DNA of 64,000 bases. Source: Stachybotrys elegans (Eukaryota > Ascomycota > Sordariomycetes > Hypocreales > Stachybotryaceae). The stretch covers positions 682,001 to 746,000 of the forward strand of contig JAGPNK010000001.1 of NCBI GenBank assembly GCA_020746835.1. The letters are read 5' to 3'. Shown here in pieces: positions 1-10,929 of the stretch. Under the pieces are notes generated by a model that saw only the letters and a list, made by a program, of their open reading frames with translations, had not been told where the DNA came from and ran no database searches. Position numbers and translations under genes: made by a program. The number at the start of each line of letters is the position of its first letter. The first letter of the stretch is position 1.

Positions 1-291
1 GGAGGGGTCGAACCTTGACGTTGCCGAGGATGTCGTTCTTGACGGGAGCAAAGGTCACGGCACCGAGGACATCTGCACACAAAGACAGTCAGAACAGGGA
101 GCTCTTGGCTTGTCAGTAAAAGGGGGGGGGGGGGGGGGGGAGTTACCAAACATGGTGGTGAGGGACTCGGCAGCATCGAGAAACTGCGTGGTGCCGATGG
201 CATTGCCATTGTCTGCGTCAATGGGGACGTCGACGAAGCTGGCCTTGAAGGTCGACACGAGCGTGCCACCGGGAGGGATTGCAGCAGACAT
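1..291 (-). CDS. het-c2: HET-C2-like glycolipid transfer protein, 5' part (cut by left edge)
   Basis: This is the N-terminal part of a glycolipid transfer protein (GLTP fold), a soluble protein that moves glycosphingolipids between membranes. In Podospora the family member HET-C2 is also a heterokaryon-incompatibility factor. Exon 1 is 147-291 and exon 2 runs from 72 off the left edge; the 74-nt intron is 73-146. Joined, the exons read through SFVDVPIDAD, AAESLTTMFDVLG and PVKNDILGNVK, the conserved start of fungal HET-C2 proteins. The intron carries a run of 19 C on the coding strand just after the donor. The bases after the last lysine codon (GTTCGA) may be a second donor, because homologues diverge from the frame there. 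The start is the first ATG and matches the usual family start. The ligand-binding residues lie outside the window. Confidence 0.85.
122..140. repeat. G19 homopolymer (C19 on the coding strand) in the het-c2 intron
   Basis: Nineteen uninterrupted G on the plus strand lie inside intron 1 of the het-c2-like gene, starting at intron nucleotide 7 on the coding strand. The exact length may be uncertain because homopolymers are error-prone in sequencing. Confidence 0.9.
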
Positions 292-945
292 GATGATGGA
301 GTTATAAGGGGGATTCGAGTCCTTTGGGAGGTAAGAAATATTTCTGGCACGTTGCTCGAGGAGAGGGAATGTGTGGCAGCAGCTCGATAGCAGTCAAAGC
401 CACAGCAAAGAGCCAGGTAAGGGGGCGGGCGGGCGGGCGAGGAGGTTAGGTGGGGTTTTGCTGGTGTCCCTCCTTGTGGAGGAGGTACCTCCAGGGTCCT
501 GCAGATTTGCATGGCGGACGAGGTCACTGGAAATTGAGGGGTAGCAGCACACGCAACGCACGCAACGGCAGGCGGGTAGCGAAAGGGTCTCGATGCAAGT
601 GGGGACCTTGAATTGTATCAATTGCAGCGTGTGGTGAGCGTGAACCAGTCAATTAACTGCCTTGCCTGGTATTACACAGCGGACAGAAGAATTTCATTTT
701 GAACGTGGAATTGGGAAAACGCAGATGCAGAAACAAATCCGGGAATCCAACTTTATAACAGTCATTTGCTTCTGATCCCCATTTATTACCGGGTAGGTAG
801 TTATTATTAGTGAAACCTGCTTTTTGCCCTGCCTTCTTTCTGTCTTAATAACCCACCTCCATAACATAAATCGCTACTATGGACATTAACAGCAAGAGAG
901 CATCACCGCCAAGTCCTAGATTCCGAACCGAAAAGCAAGCAACAA

Positions 946-953
946 TGACGTCA
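946..953. promoter_or_regulatory. CRE-type palindrome TGACGTCA
   Basis: A perfect 8-bp TGACGTCA palindrome is the consensus for ATF/CREB bZIP factors (fungal AtfA/Atf1 type). It lies between two divergent genes, 655 bp upstream of the het-c2 start and 877 bp upstream of the phospholipase D start. A single site is only suggestive. Confidence 0.35.
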
Positions 954-959
954 ATATAG

Positions 960-972
960 CCCCCCCCCCCCC
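960..972. repeat. C13 homopolymer
   Basis: Thirteen C in a row lie 7 bp after the CRE-like palindrome, followed by further C-rich sequence. Confidence 0.9.
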
Positions 973-1829
973 TCCCCCTCCATCCACACGCTTCTCCCTC
1001 CCTCCCTCGCTTTTACCCTTACCCAGGACAAGACAAGGGTTGCAGCTGGCCAAGCCTTCACCCATTTCATGTCTACGACAAAAAAACGCCAGCAATTGAT
1101 AACCACGAAACCCCAAAATATACAAAAAGTACAGTGGGGGAGGGGGTGCAGGAAAGCTTGGCTGGCCCCCCGTGGTCCGTTTTTTTGCCTGCGTCAGGGC
1201 CGGCGCCATTACGTCTCGGCTCACACCAGAACGGCATCTTCGAGCCGTCTTGGTAGTTGCTTGTTCCATGGAAGCTCACCTTGACAGCACGGATTACTGT
1301 TTTCTCGGGAGGGGGCCTTGTCTTGCACGTTACCTCACCGTGCAGACCCATCCTTACCCCCCTCCCTTCCCCGTCTCTCTCCGTGGGCTGGTTCGGGATG
1401 CCTTGGCTTTTGTTGTCCCTGCCAGGTGCCATTGTTGGTCTCTTGTTGCCGTTTTTACACATCTGAGATCATTGGCGGGACTCGTCCTCGGACGCAGGAA
1501 CCACGCTGCCAAACATGCGCCCCATGGCGAGCCGCTGACCTACCTCTTCCAGGGAACCAGTCGCCTTGTTACAGCCATTGATATAAACTTACTACCCGAC
1601 TTCCTAGCTCTATTTCATCTTAGTCCTGGAAACCCGTTTTCTCCCTCCTCTTCCCCTCCCTCCTCCTTGGTCCAGTCCTGTGGCATGCTACCTTGGTCGT
1701 GCTTATTTACTATTGCTACGCCGCCACTGTCCTTAGATGACACCATCATTTCCATCCTAGATCAAAAACACCTCCCCGTCCAATTCAATTACCACGCCCC
1801 GTCTACGCTGCCACCTTTGCCGTTGCAGC

Positions 1830-4577
1830 ATGGCCGCCGCCGTGAAAAGTGAAAAGGAAGGTGGCCTGCATGGCTTCATCGACGATCTTAGAGACAAGCT
1901 GCATGACACCAAGCTGCATGACGCCAAGATCGCCCTGGTCCACAAGAAGTTCGTCGTCGCAACAGCTTGACTGAGACCGCACATCGCTAACTTTCTCCCG
2001 TAGGCATCAAGTCGGAAAATTTGCCAACCTGGTAAGTCTATGCCTCGGAGAGAGGAAAGATGTCAAGATTATATTATGTTGGCTTACCACCCTCGCCCAC
2101 CCCCTAGTTCAATAGAAACCACCGTCATGACGAAGAGCACGAGAAGGAGTGTGACGACAAGAGGACAAAGATTTGTGAATCCAACCGCTATGAGTCCTTC
2201 TTCCCGGAGCGAGACGGAAACCTCGTCAAGTGGTATGTAGACGGCCGCAACTACTTCTGGGCCGTATCCATGGCTCTTGAGCAGGCTCAGGAATCCATCT
2301 ACATTGCCGACTGGTGGCTCTCCCCGGAGCTCTTCCTGAAGCGCCCGCCATACCACAACCAGGAGTTCAGGCTGGACCAGATCCTCAAGCGGAGGGCCGA
2401 AGCCGGCGTCAAGATCTTCGTCGTCGTCTACAAGGAGGTCGAGGCTGCCCTGACCTGCAACTCCGAGCATACCAAGAACGCCCTGCAGGCCCTCTGCCCT
2501 CCCGGCACCCCAGGCCATGGTAACATCCGGATCATGCGCCATCCCGACCACAATGTCCTCGAGAATGCCGCTGATATGACCATGTACTGGGCCCATCACG
2601 AAAAGTTCATCGTCATCGACTATGCCGTTGCCTTCATCGGTGGTCTCGATCTTTGCTTCGGCCGGTGGGACACTCACACCCACTCCCTCTCCGACGTGCA
2701 CCCGGAAGGGGTCTCTGAGGAGATCTGGCCGGGACAGGACTTCAACAACAACCGCGTCATGGACTTCCAAAAGGTCCAGGACTGGCAGGAGAACGAGCTG
2801 AGCAAGGCCGATTATGGCCGTATGCCGTGGCACGATGTGGCCATGGCCGTCATTGGACCTTGCGTCTACGACATTGCCGAGCATTTCGTTCTGCGCTGGA
2901 ACTTTGTCAAGCGAGACAAGTATAAACGGGATGATCGCTTCGACTGGATCGTGCTCGAGGGCCGCGAAGGTGACGACGAGGATCTTGTTGGCGTGCAGCG
3001 GCCTAAGCATCCCTGCGGTGAATACGTCAAGCATCCTCTGTCGCCGCTGAGCACCAAGAACCTCAACAACAGGGGCACCGTCCATGCCCAGATTGTCCGC
3101 TCCAGCGCCGACTGGTCCAGCGGTATTCTGACTGAGCACTCCATCCAGAATGCTTATTCCGATCTCATCCGCAATGCCCAGCACTACGTGTACATTGAAA
3201 ACCAGTTCTTCATCACCGCCACCGGTGACCAGCAGTCCCCCGTTCACAACACCATCGGCAGGGCTATCGTGGACGCCGTCGTCCGGGCGGGTAAGGAGGG
3301 CCGCAAGTTCCGAGTCATCATCTTGATCCCCGCCGTCCCTGGTTTTGCCGGCGACCTCAGAGATGACGCCGCTACCGGCACGCGAGCCATCATGGACTAT
3401 CAATACAAGTCAATCTGCCGCGGCGAGCATTCCATCTTTGAGCAGGTCAAGGCCCAAGGTGTGGATCCGACTCAGCACATCTTCTTCTTCAACCTGAGAT
3501 CCTATGACCGTCTGAACAAGACGCCAGCCATCACTGCCACCGAGAAGAAGACTGGAATCGACTACAAGGACGTCCAACGCGCCGAAGCTGAGGAGGTCAT
3601 GGTGGAAGGAATTCACGGGACAGTCGGTACCGAGCCAGGAGAGAGGGATGAGCACATGGGCGGTGCCCGGGAGCAAAAGGACCTCAAGGATGACCAGCAT
3701 ATCCAGGAAGCCATGCAGAAGAAGAAGATTTTTGAGGAGAACGAACCCAAGGATCAGGTCAAGACGGCTGCCTCGGTCTCCAAGTATGCCATGGCTGGCC
3801 AGGGATCCATCAAGGACGAGCCATGGGACGAAAACGACCCTGCATTCGAGGTTCAGAACTGGATCCAGGAGGAGCTCTACATTCACTCCAAGCTTCTCAT
3901 CGTCGACGACCAGACCGTAGTCTGTGGTTCCAGCAACTTGAACGACCGCAGCCAGCAGGGCAACCACGACAGCGAGCTGAGTATAGTGCTTCAGGACACC
4001 AAGAAGATTGCAAGCACCATGGACGGTCAGCCTTTCGAGGCATCGTACCTCGCGACCACGCTCAGGAGATACCTGTGGCGCGAGCACCTGGGCATATTGC
4101 CTCCGCAGAGCAACAACGCCGAGGGTGATATCAACGCGCTGCCACCCAACATCAACCCCGAAAACGACATTCACGACTCGGATGAGAGCTGGAAGTTTGT
4201 TGAGGATCCGCTTAGCGAGGATGTGTGGAAGATGTGGACAGAGCAGGCCGATACCAACACCATGCTTTTCCGGCATTTATTCCATGCGGACCCCGATGAC
4301 CATAGTAAGTAATGGGACGGACGTCTACCGCATGAACCAACAAAGCTGACCTGCTCCCCCAGTCAAAACATTTGAAGACTACGACCGATACTTACCTCCT
4401 AGAGGAGTCAAGGCTGGTCATATCTTCGACCAGTTCATGCCGCCAGAAGATGTGCGCGAGAAACTCGACAAGATCAAGGGCCACCTGGTCTGGATGCCCT
4501 TGGAATTCCTGAAAAATGCCGACATGGCTGAGAGGGGGTTGCAAGTCAACTCATGGACAGAGAGTGTGTATACTTAA
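1830..4577 (+). CDS. Phospholipase D (852 aa), PX/PH-less fungal type
   Basis: The protein hydrolyses phosphatidylcholine to phosphatidic acid and choline. Exons: 1830-1948, 2004-2031, 2108-4304, 4363-4577; the lengths sum to 853 codons. Two HKD active-site motifs are visible: HHEKFIVID near residue 212 and IHSKLLIVDD near residue 642, the second followed by GSSNLNDRS. The first 50 residues are charged and include the direct repeat KLHDTKLHDAK, encoded by a 15-bp tandem duplication. There are no PX or PH domains, unlike yeast Spo14, so this is the short soluble type resembling Aspergillus PldA. Exon 2 is only 28 nt, and intron 1 uses the unusual donor GTTCGT. The start was chosen because it is the first ATG that splices in frame through KKHQVGKFANLFNRNHR. 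The first-intron boundary is the least certain part. Confidence 0.93.
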
Positions 4578-6910
4578 AAAGATCGGGTTGCTGAAGGGTG
4601 GTATGCAAGGAATCCGTTTGTTGGGCCGGGCGCGAGTGGTTGGATAATGGAAGGTTCTACCTCCGAAACGTCTCTTTTGTCCTGCATTGTTTTGATACTG
4701 GTTCTCTTCGGCGTCGAGGTGGTTTCCGTCGCCCTTTGGCTTGCTTAATTTCCACAATCAATATGATAATGAGCTCTGGGTAGTCAGCCGACGCGTCTTG
4801 TGACCATCGCTCTTGTTCGGGCCGTCTGACTAGCGAACTGGCAGCAGTCCGCTCAAGGTTCCAAAGCGGAAGGCGATATTCATCTGCCGAGCAACTGACA
4901 AGCTAGCCGAGAATCAAGAGCGGGCAGCTTGATACGACGATGATGGCGACTGGAGGCAGGACGACGGGCAATGATGCCTGGAAGATGGGCGGCTAACCGC
5001 CTGATGTATCCAAAAGCGGGCCTGTCCGGGGGCCGTTGGGTGAGGCGGCGGTGCGAGCCGAACAGGCACTGAGCCAATGGGGTAGTCGAAGCGGTTGTTG
5101 GTGAGGTGTGGGCTGTCTCATCACATGCATTAGTTTGATAAATGATATGGCTATTGAACCTGCATCCCGTGTAAGCACCGTGACGGACGAAGTCTTTGCT
5201 GGGAGTTGAGCGGCCGGCAGGCCCAAGGGCCCAGCTGTGTTATCGATGTGGGCAATGATCAATCTATCGGGATGTGTCTCTGGTACGTGCTCCGCAGCAA
5301 TTAGTTGCTGCAGCACAGAACCAGCTGACGAATGGGAGCGGCGATGCTGAGTGTGACAGCATGCGGCCCTGGAAATTCAACCAGACTTGCAACCAATACC
5401 GCATGTGCCCAGCAATGACGTGCGTCGTAGGTCCGTGGCCTGCTAAACCCACACTAGAAAAGCAGGCAAGGACACCACCAGGAAATGAGCATGGATGATG
5501 ATAATACAGGATTCTGGATGCTTAGTTAGGTGTCAAGTGAGGACAGCCCGTAAATGCCCAACGGTCCAGGGTATCGTGATGCGGACGGCGGCTAAAAGGA
5601 GCAGGGGTGATTGGCCTTGACGATGCTCACTGGGCGCCGGTCCACGGGGCCGTGGCCAGGGCGGTGCGGCCAGGTTGCCGTTTACAGGCTCACGCAAACG
5701 CGGAGCAGGGCGGGCTTTGTTTCACCGTCTCTTGTAAACGCCTAGAGCGAGGTCGACGTCGATGGGTCGGTAACGCAACGATTGCGGACCTTAGCGAGAC
5801 CATTGACGACGGTGGATCCTATCGCTCCTCAAGCTCTCTACAGAGCTCGTGTTGGATGTGCGTGCCAGGCTCATCATCCCTGTGGAATTGCTTACCACGT
5901 ATGCTTCCGGAGATGTTGATGAATGTTGAGTGCCATGGTCACGAATAACGCGACTGGCTGGACTTGAAGGTGTATAGTACCTTCCACAACTACAACCTAT
6001 GTACTCGGACCTTCCTTGATCGCTTCGCAGGTCAGCAACACACAAGTACATAGGTAGGGCATCGATGGAAGGTCAATGGTAGGCACCTAACCCAAGGCAG
6101 GTAAGACCCCGCAGCACATCCATCATCAACCATCCATCACCAGATGCATCACATCTTACAAGTACCTCGCATTGCCGATCAGATGTTCAGTTGGCCGCTA
6201 ATATATGCCATCGAATCCCATCTCCAACAAGCTCATCCACTGTCTCATTTCTGCAGACAGCACGGACACCTCCCAAGCTTCCAAAAGGCCGCAGCACAGG
6301 CGACCGCCCTCCTCCCTGCTCTTTTCTGAGTGCACGTCACTCCATCGCTGCAAGCCCACTAAACCCCACCTACTCCTTACCTCCCTGCAATTGCACCTGC
6401 GCACCCGCAATTACCTGGACATCTCCAACCGCACTGCACTGCACTGCACTGCACTGCACCACAAGCCATACCAAGCCAGACTGGCCTGGACCATCCACCC
6501 AATTTCCACAGCGCCCACTCAGCCCTCACAGCTGCTAGACCAGCCGACGTCCCCAACTCACCTGGTTCCAGCAACCCGGCAGGATAAACTAACGCACTTT
6601 CTCCCGCTGGCCTTTGAACCAACATCTCTATTCCAACTGCTGCTCTCCCGGCATCCCTCTCCGAGCCCGACCCTCCCGAGAATAGCCCTGCGCCGATCCT
6701 GCTGGCATATTCGAGCCTCCCCCCAATACCGCCGAAGAGCCAGCGATAGCTCTACACGCCCGCCCTCACCTCCTCCCCACCTCCCGTCGCATGCCAAGTG
6801 CTGGCCGACTCGACGCTGTCGGGCCGCTCGACCTCTGTTGAGCTCGGTCTCGTCCTGCTCTTCCACCTCCCACACTCCTGTCAACGGTTCCATCGATACC
6901 GGTATACGCT
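4578..6910. other. Intergenic region upstream of BRO1
   Basis: The region lies between the phospholipase D 3' end and the BRO1 start. I find no conserved gene. The last 700 bp are C/T-rich on the plus strand with frequent upstream ATGs and look like promoter plus 5' leader. A short GCACT tandem repeat sits at 6431-6459. The long frame at 6205-6963 is low-complexity and is interpreted as leader. Confidence 0.55.
6431..6459. repeat. (GCACT)n microsatellite
   Basis: Five perfect copies of the 5-mer GCACT plus a partial copy lie in the presumed 5' leader of BRO1. Confidence 0.85.
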
Positions 6911-9900
6911 ATGCCGCAGTCGCCCATGATCTCGGTGCCACTCAAGGCAACCAACGAGATTGACTGGGTTGCGCCGCTCAAGACCTACATTCGCGACACC
7001 TACGGCGATGACCCTGAACGATACGCAGAGGAATGCGCCACCCTCAACCGCTTGAGGCAGGACATGCGTGGGGCCGGCAAAGAGAGCACTTCGGGCCGTG
7101 ATATGCTGTACCGCTACTACGGTCAGCTCGAGTTGCTAGATCTTCGTTTCCCAGTCGATGAGCAGCATATCAAGATATCCTTTACATGGTACGGTTGCCA
7201 AAGAATCTCTTCCCGAATCCCTGATGCGACGGTTGCGCTGACTTCTAATGTGCCGCTCGAACAGGTTCGACGCCTTCACCCATAAGCCGACGGCGCAATA
7301 CTCCTTAGCTTTCGAGAAGGCATCCATCATCTTCAACATTTCCGCAATTCTCTCATGCTATGCTGCTTTCCAGAACAGAGCCGAAGAAGCCGCCCTCAAA
7401 ACCGCCTACCATTCCTTCCAAGCCTCGGCCGGCATGTTTACCTACATCAACGAGAACTTCCTCCATGCGCCTTCTTCTGACCTCAGCCGCGAGACCGTCA
7501 AGACCCTGATTCATCTGATGCTTGCACAAGCCCAAGAGGTATTCCTCGAGAAGCAGGTAGCTGACCAGAAGAAGATTGGCCTGCTGGCCAAACTTGCCGC
7601 CCAGGCTGGTTACCTATACAGTCAAGCGGTGGAGGGTGTGCAGGAAAACGTGAACAAAGCTATATTTGAGAAGGTTTGGTTGCTAATGGCGCAGGTAAGC
7701 TTGCAAACCCTCCCCATAGATCCATCAGGTCTTTCAGCTGCAAATTCAATGTCGCCTTCAAGGGCCATGCGGCGGCCTCTTTTGACCACATGCTGACCAG
7801 AGCCAGATAAAATCAAACCTCTTCAATTCTATCGCACAATACTATCAAGCAATGGCAGATGATGAGGCAAATCAGCACGGAACTGCCGTATCGCGACTTC
7901 AGGTGGCGGAGGGTTTGGCCAAGGAAGCCGAGAAGATCGCCAGGAACTTCCCCAGTTCTGTACCGTCATCTTCGAATCTCAGTGCAGAATGTGGAGCGCT
8001 CCTCCAAGAACTCACAAAAAGACATAGCGCAACAGTGCAGGAGAAACTGCGCGAGGCCGCCAAGGATAACGACTACATCTACCACGACACCGTCCCTGCC
8101 GAAGCAAGCTTGCCGGCAATCGCCAAGCTTCCGGCTTCTAAACCCATTCCCGTCAGCGAATTGTATGCAGGGCAGGATATCCAGCGCATTACAGGTCCCG
8201 ATCTTTTCTCCAAGATCGTGCCCCTGGCAGTTACCGAGTCGGCAAGTCTGTATGATGAAGAAAAGGCGAAGCTCGTAAGAGCAGAGACGGAGAAGGTGGA
8301 CACAGCAAATGGCGAGATGGATGCCAGCCTGGATTACTTGCGACTACCCGGCGCTCTGCAGGTGCTAAAAGGAGGATTTGACCAGGACGTCTTGCCTGAT
8401 GAGGACTTCCGACAATGGTGCGATGATGTAGCGAACCACGAGAACCCGGTTGCCATATTCGACCTTCTCCGGACAGAAAAGGACTCAGTCGTCTCGATTC
8501 TAGAGAGGAGCTCAAAGCAGCTGGATATGGAGGAAAGCGTCTGTGAGAAAATGCGATCTAAATACGAGGATGACTGGACACAACAGCCAAGCTCACGGCT
8601 GACAACCACGCTGAGGGGCGATATTCGCAACTACCGAGATGCATTGGAGGAAGCCGCGAGAAGTGATAACCAGCTTGTGACCAAGTTGCGCCAGAATGAG
8701 GTGGAATTCGACGAAATGAGGCGCGCCAATCAGAGCGGCGAGGTTGACCAGCTCTTCCAGAGGGCCGTGGCTCAACTCAAGGCGAGGAGTGGCGAAAGTT
8801 TCAGCCCGTCCGAGAGAGATGCCAACCTGCTAGACGCTGATTTTGGCGAGGGCGGACCCAGTGTCATGGATCAAATTGGCAGGGTTGAGGACATCCTCAA
8901 GAAGCTCAGCTTGATCAAGAGAGAGCGGAACCAGGTCCTCAAGGACCTCAAGGAGAAGGTAAAAACATCAGCCCCCATAAAGGAACTCAGACTGGCTGCT
9001 GACTGCTGCACTAGGTGCATAACGACGACATCTCGCAAATCCTCATCCTTAATAAGAAGTCGATAGCCAATTATGAGGCACAATTGTTCCAGCAAGAGCT
9101 GGAAAAGTTCAGACCTCACCAGACGCGCCTGCTGCAAGCAAACCACAAGCAGTCGGCGCTCATGAAGGAGCTCACAGCTGCATTCAACGACCTGCTCCAG
9201 GACAAGAGGGTCCGTGGTGAGCAGAGCAAGTACGAGACCATCCAGAGACAGAGATCGTCTGTCGTCAATAAGTATAAGCGTGCTTACCAAGAGTTCTTGG
9301 ACCTCGAAGCTGGACTGCAGAGTGCTAAGAACTGGTACGCGGAGATGAGGGAGACGGTGCAGAGCTTAGAGAAGAACGTCGAGGCGTTTGTTAAGAACAG
9401 ACGCTCCGAGGGAGCTCAGCTCCTCACCCAAATCGAACAGGAACGCTCTGCAGGCAAGAGCAACCAGGCCGAGCTGGAGCGCGAGCGGTTGCGAGGTTTG
9501 ATGGAGCGCATGTCGATGGATCCGACTAAACCGCCCTCGCAGCCCTCCTCAGGACGGCCGACACCGGCTCCATTGTTTCAACAGGGCCAGGCACCTCGGT
9601 ATCCCCAGACCAACTTCCAAGGGCACTACCAAGTTCCCAACTCGCCACCAGCCAACCAGGCCAGCATGCCTCAGCCGAACTACCCTAGCTTCGGGGGAAG
9701 CCCAGGCGGTGCTCAGCCCTTCAACGCACCACCAGCCAGCACGTTCCAGCAGCCTGCGTACAACCCCAGCCAGTACGGACGGCCGAGCGGACCCACGTCG
9801 CCGCCTCCGAATCAGACGAGCTTTGGCATGAGCGCCATGAGAGGCCCCGCGTCACCGCCGGCGACGCAGACATCCTTCGGACAACCCCACCAAGGATATG

Positions 9901-10133
9901 GAGGATACGGCGCTGCCCAGGGACCTCAGCATGGGCAGCATTCTCAACATGCACAAGGAGGCTACATGCCTCCCGGGTTCGTGCCACCCCCACCACCCCC
10001 AGGGCCACCTCCACTCGGCCCGCAGCAGACTGTGCACTACGGAAGTCAGGAATTCGATGCTTCGGCCCAGGCAAGGGCAGCTCAGCAGCAGCGGCAAAAC
10101 GACCCCTGGGCGGGGCTCAATGCGTGGAAATGA
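6911..10133 (+). CDS. bro1: BRO1 vacuolar protein-sorting / ESCRT-associated protein (992 aa)
   Basis: Bro1/ALIX-family protein that binds ESCRT-III (Snf7) on endosomes and recruits the deubiquitinase for cargo sorting into multivesicular bodies. Exons: 6911-7188, 7265-7694, 7807-8958, 9015-10133, summing to 993 codons. The N-terminus (PMISVPLKATNEIDW, then YGDDPERYAEECATLNRLRQ) and FEKASIIFNISAILS are characteristic of the Bro1 domain, about residues 5-390. A coiled-coil V domain follows to about 740. The last 200 residues are Pro/Gln-rich and end in NDPWAGLNAWK. Length and the proline-rich tail favour Bro1 over PalA, the shorter paralogue of the pH-signalling pathway. The start is the ATG at the conserved MPQSPMI sequence. 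Introns are 76, 112 and 56 nt with GT-AG borders that keep frame. Confidence 0.92.
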
Positions 10134-10929
10134 AGCGATTTGACGATGCATCTGGTCATGTATTGGGTTGCTGTCTGAGCTCAAACCTATGACGGGGATT
10201 TTCATAATTCAGATACGAATGTTGGCATTTACAGACGAGACCAAGACGAACAGGGAGGCTGGAGGCAACTCCAAAGTATTTGCACATATGGTGGATAAAA
10301 GGAGGACGGACGCTTGTTGTATGGAGGAGGGCGGGCCCTGACTGATAGACGAAATGTCGTTGAAGATGCCAATGCACAACTGAATAATGCTTCAGGTCGA
10401 TCAACGGTCAACGATTTGACGATGCAGCCGAGAGCGACTAATCTCGTAAACCCCCATGAAGTCGCCCTCCTTTGGGCCGAGAGAGAGTGGGTTAATTGGC
10501 CCCGGAGCCACATTGTGCCGAGGCGGCCGATGAGGCCGTAGTGCCGGACGCAAGGAAAAGAAATAGCGCTATTCCCATTCGATGGCGTCTGGCATGCCTT
10601 CTCCACACTTAGCATGCGCAGGAAGGTGCTTGGTAGCGGCAGACAGTGGGGGTGGGGAGGGAAGGAACCCGGAGCAATTGCAGGCCATTTTGATCGACGA
10701 CGGTCTGAGCATCATTCAGACACCGCCCACTTTGATTCGACTGGTAATTTTCTACCTGCTCCTTCTTTTGTCCCTCGCCTCACCTCGGGATATACCCTTC
10801 TTCTCTCTCACCTGTATCCTTAGCTGCTCGTCTGCATCGGCGCATCGTTCTGGTTGAGCATCTCTCCGACAATCACCAGTTTAACAACCCTCACCGACAC
10901 CGGAGAGGCACAGAGGCGAATTGGCCACA
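10134..10929. other. Intergenic region BRO1 / cytochrome b2
   Basis: The region holds the 3' end of BRO1 and the promoter and leader of the next gene, which is in tandem. The last 200 bp are C/T-rich, as in many fungal leaders. No gene, repeat or clear regulatory motif was found. Confidence 0.5.

Larger units (their letters stand above)
292..1829. other. Divergent intergenic region het-c2 / phospholipase D
   Basis: No credible gene is seen. The region separates two divergent genes and must hold both promoters. It contains a CRE-like palindrome at 946-953, a C13 tract at 960-972 followed by pyrimidine-rich DNA, and a long pyrimidine-rich leader up to the phospholipase D start. The reading frames here are low-complexity and match no family I know. 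Confidence 0.6.

Noticed and set aside
301..325. B-box-like GATTCGAGTCC suggesting a tRNA
   Set aside because: The preceding sequence is het-c2 coding DNA and lacks an A box.
2084..3403. A 439-codon minus-strand frame opposite phospholipase D
   Set aside because: It mirrors the conserved phospholipase D exon and shows no independent gene signals.
6205..6963. A 252-codon frame overlapping the BRO1 start
   Set aside because: Low-complexity Ser/Pro/His-rich translation of a C/T-rich leader; the BRO1 start in another frame is well supported.
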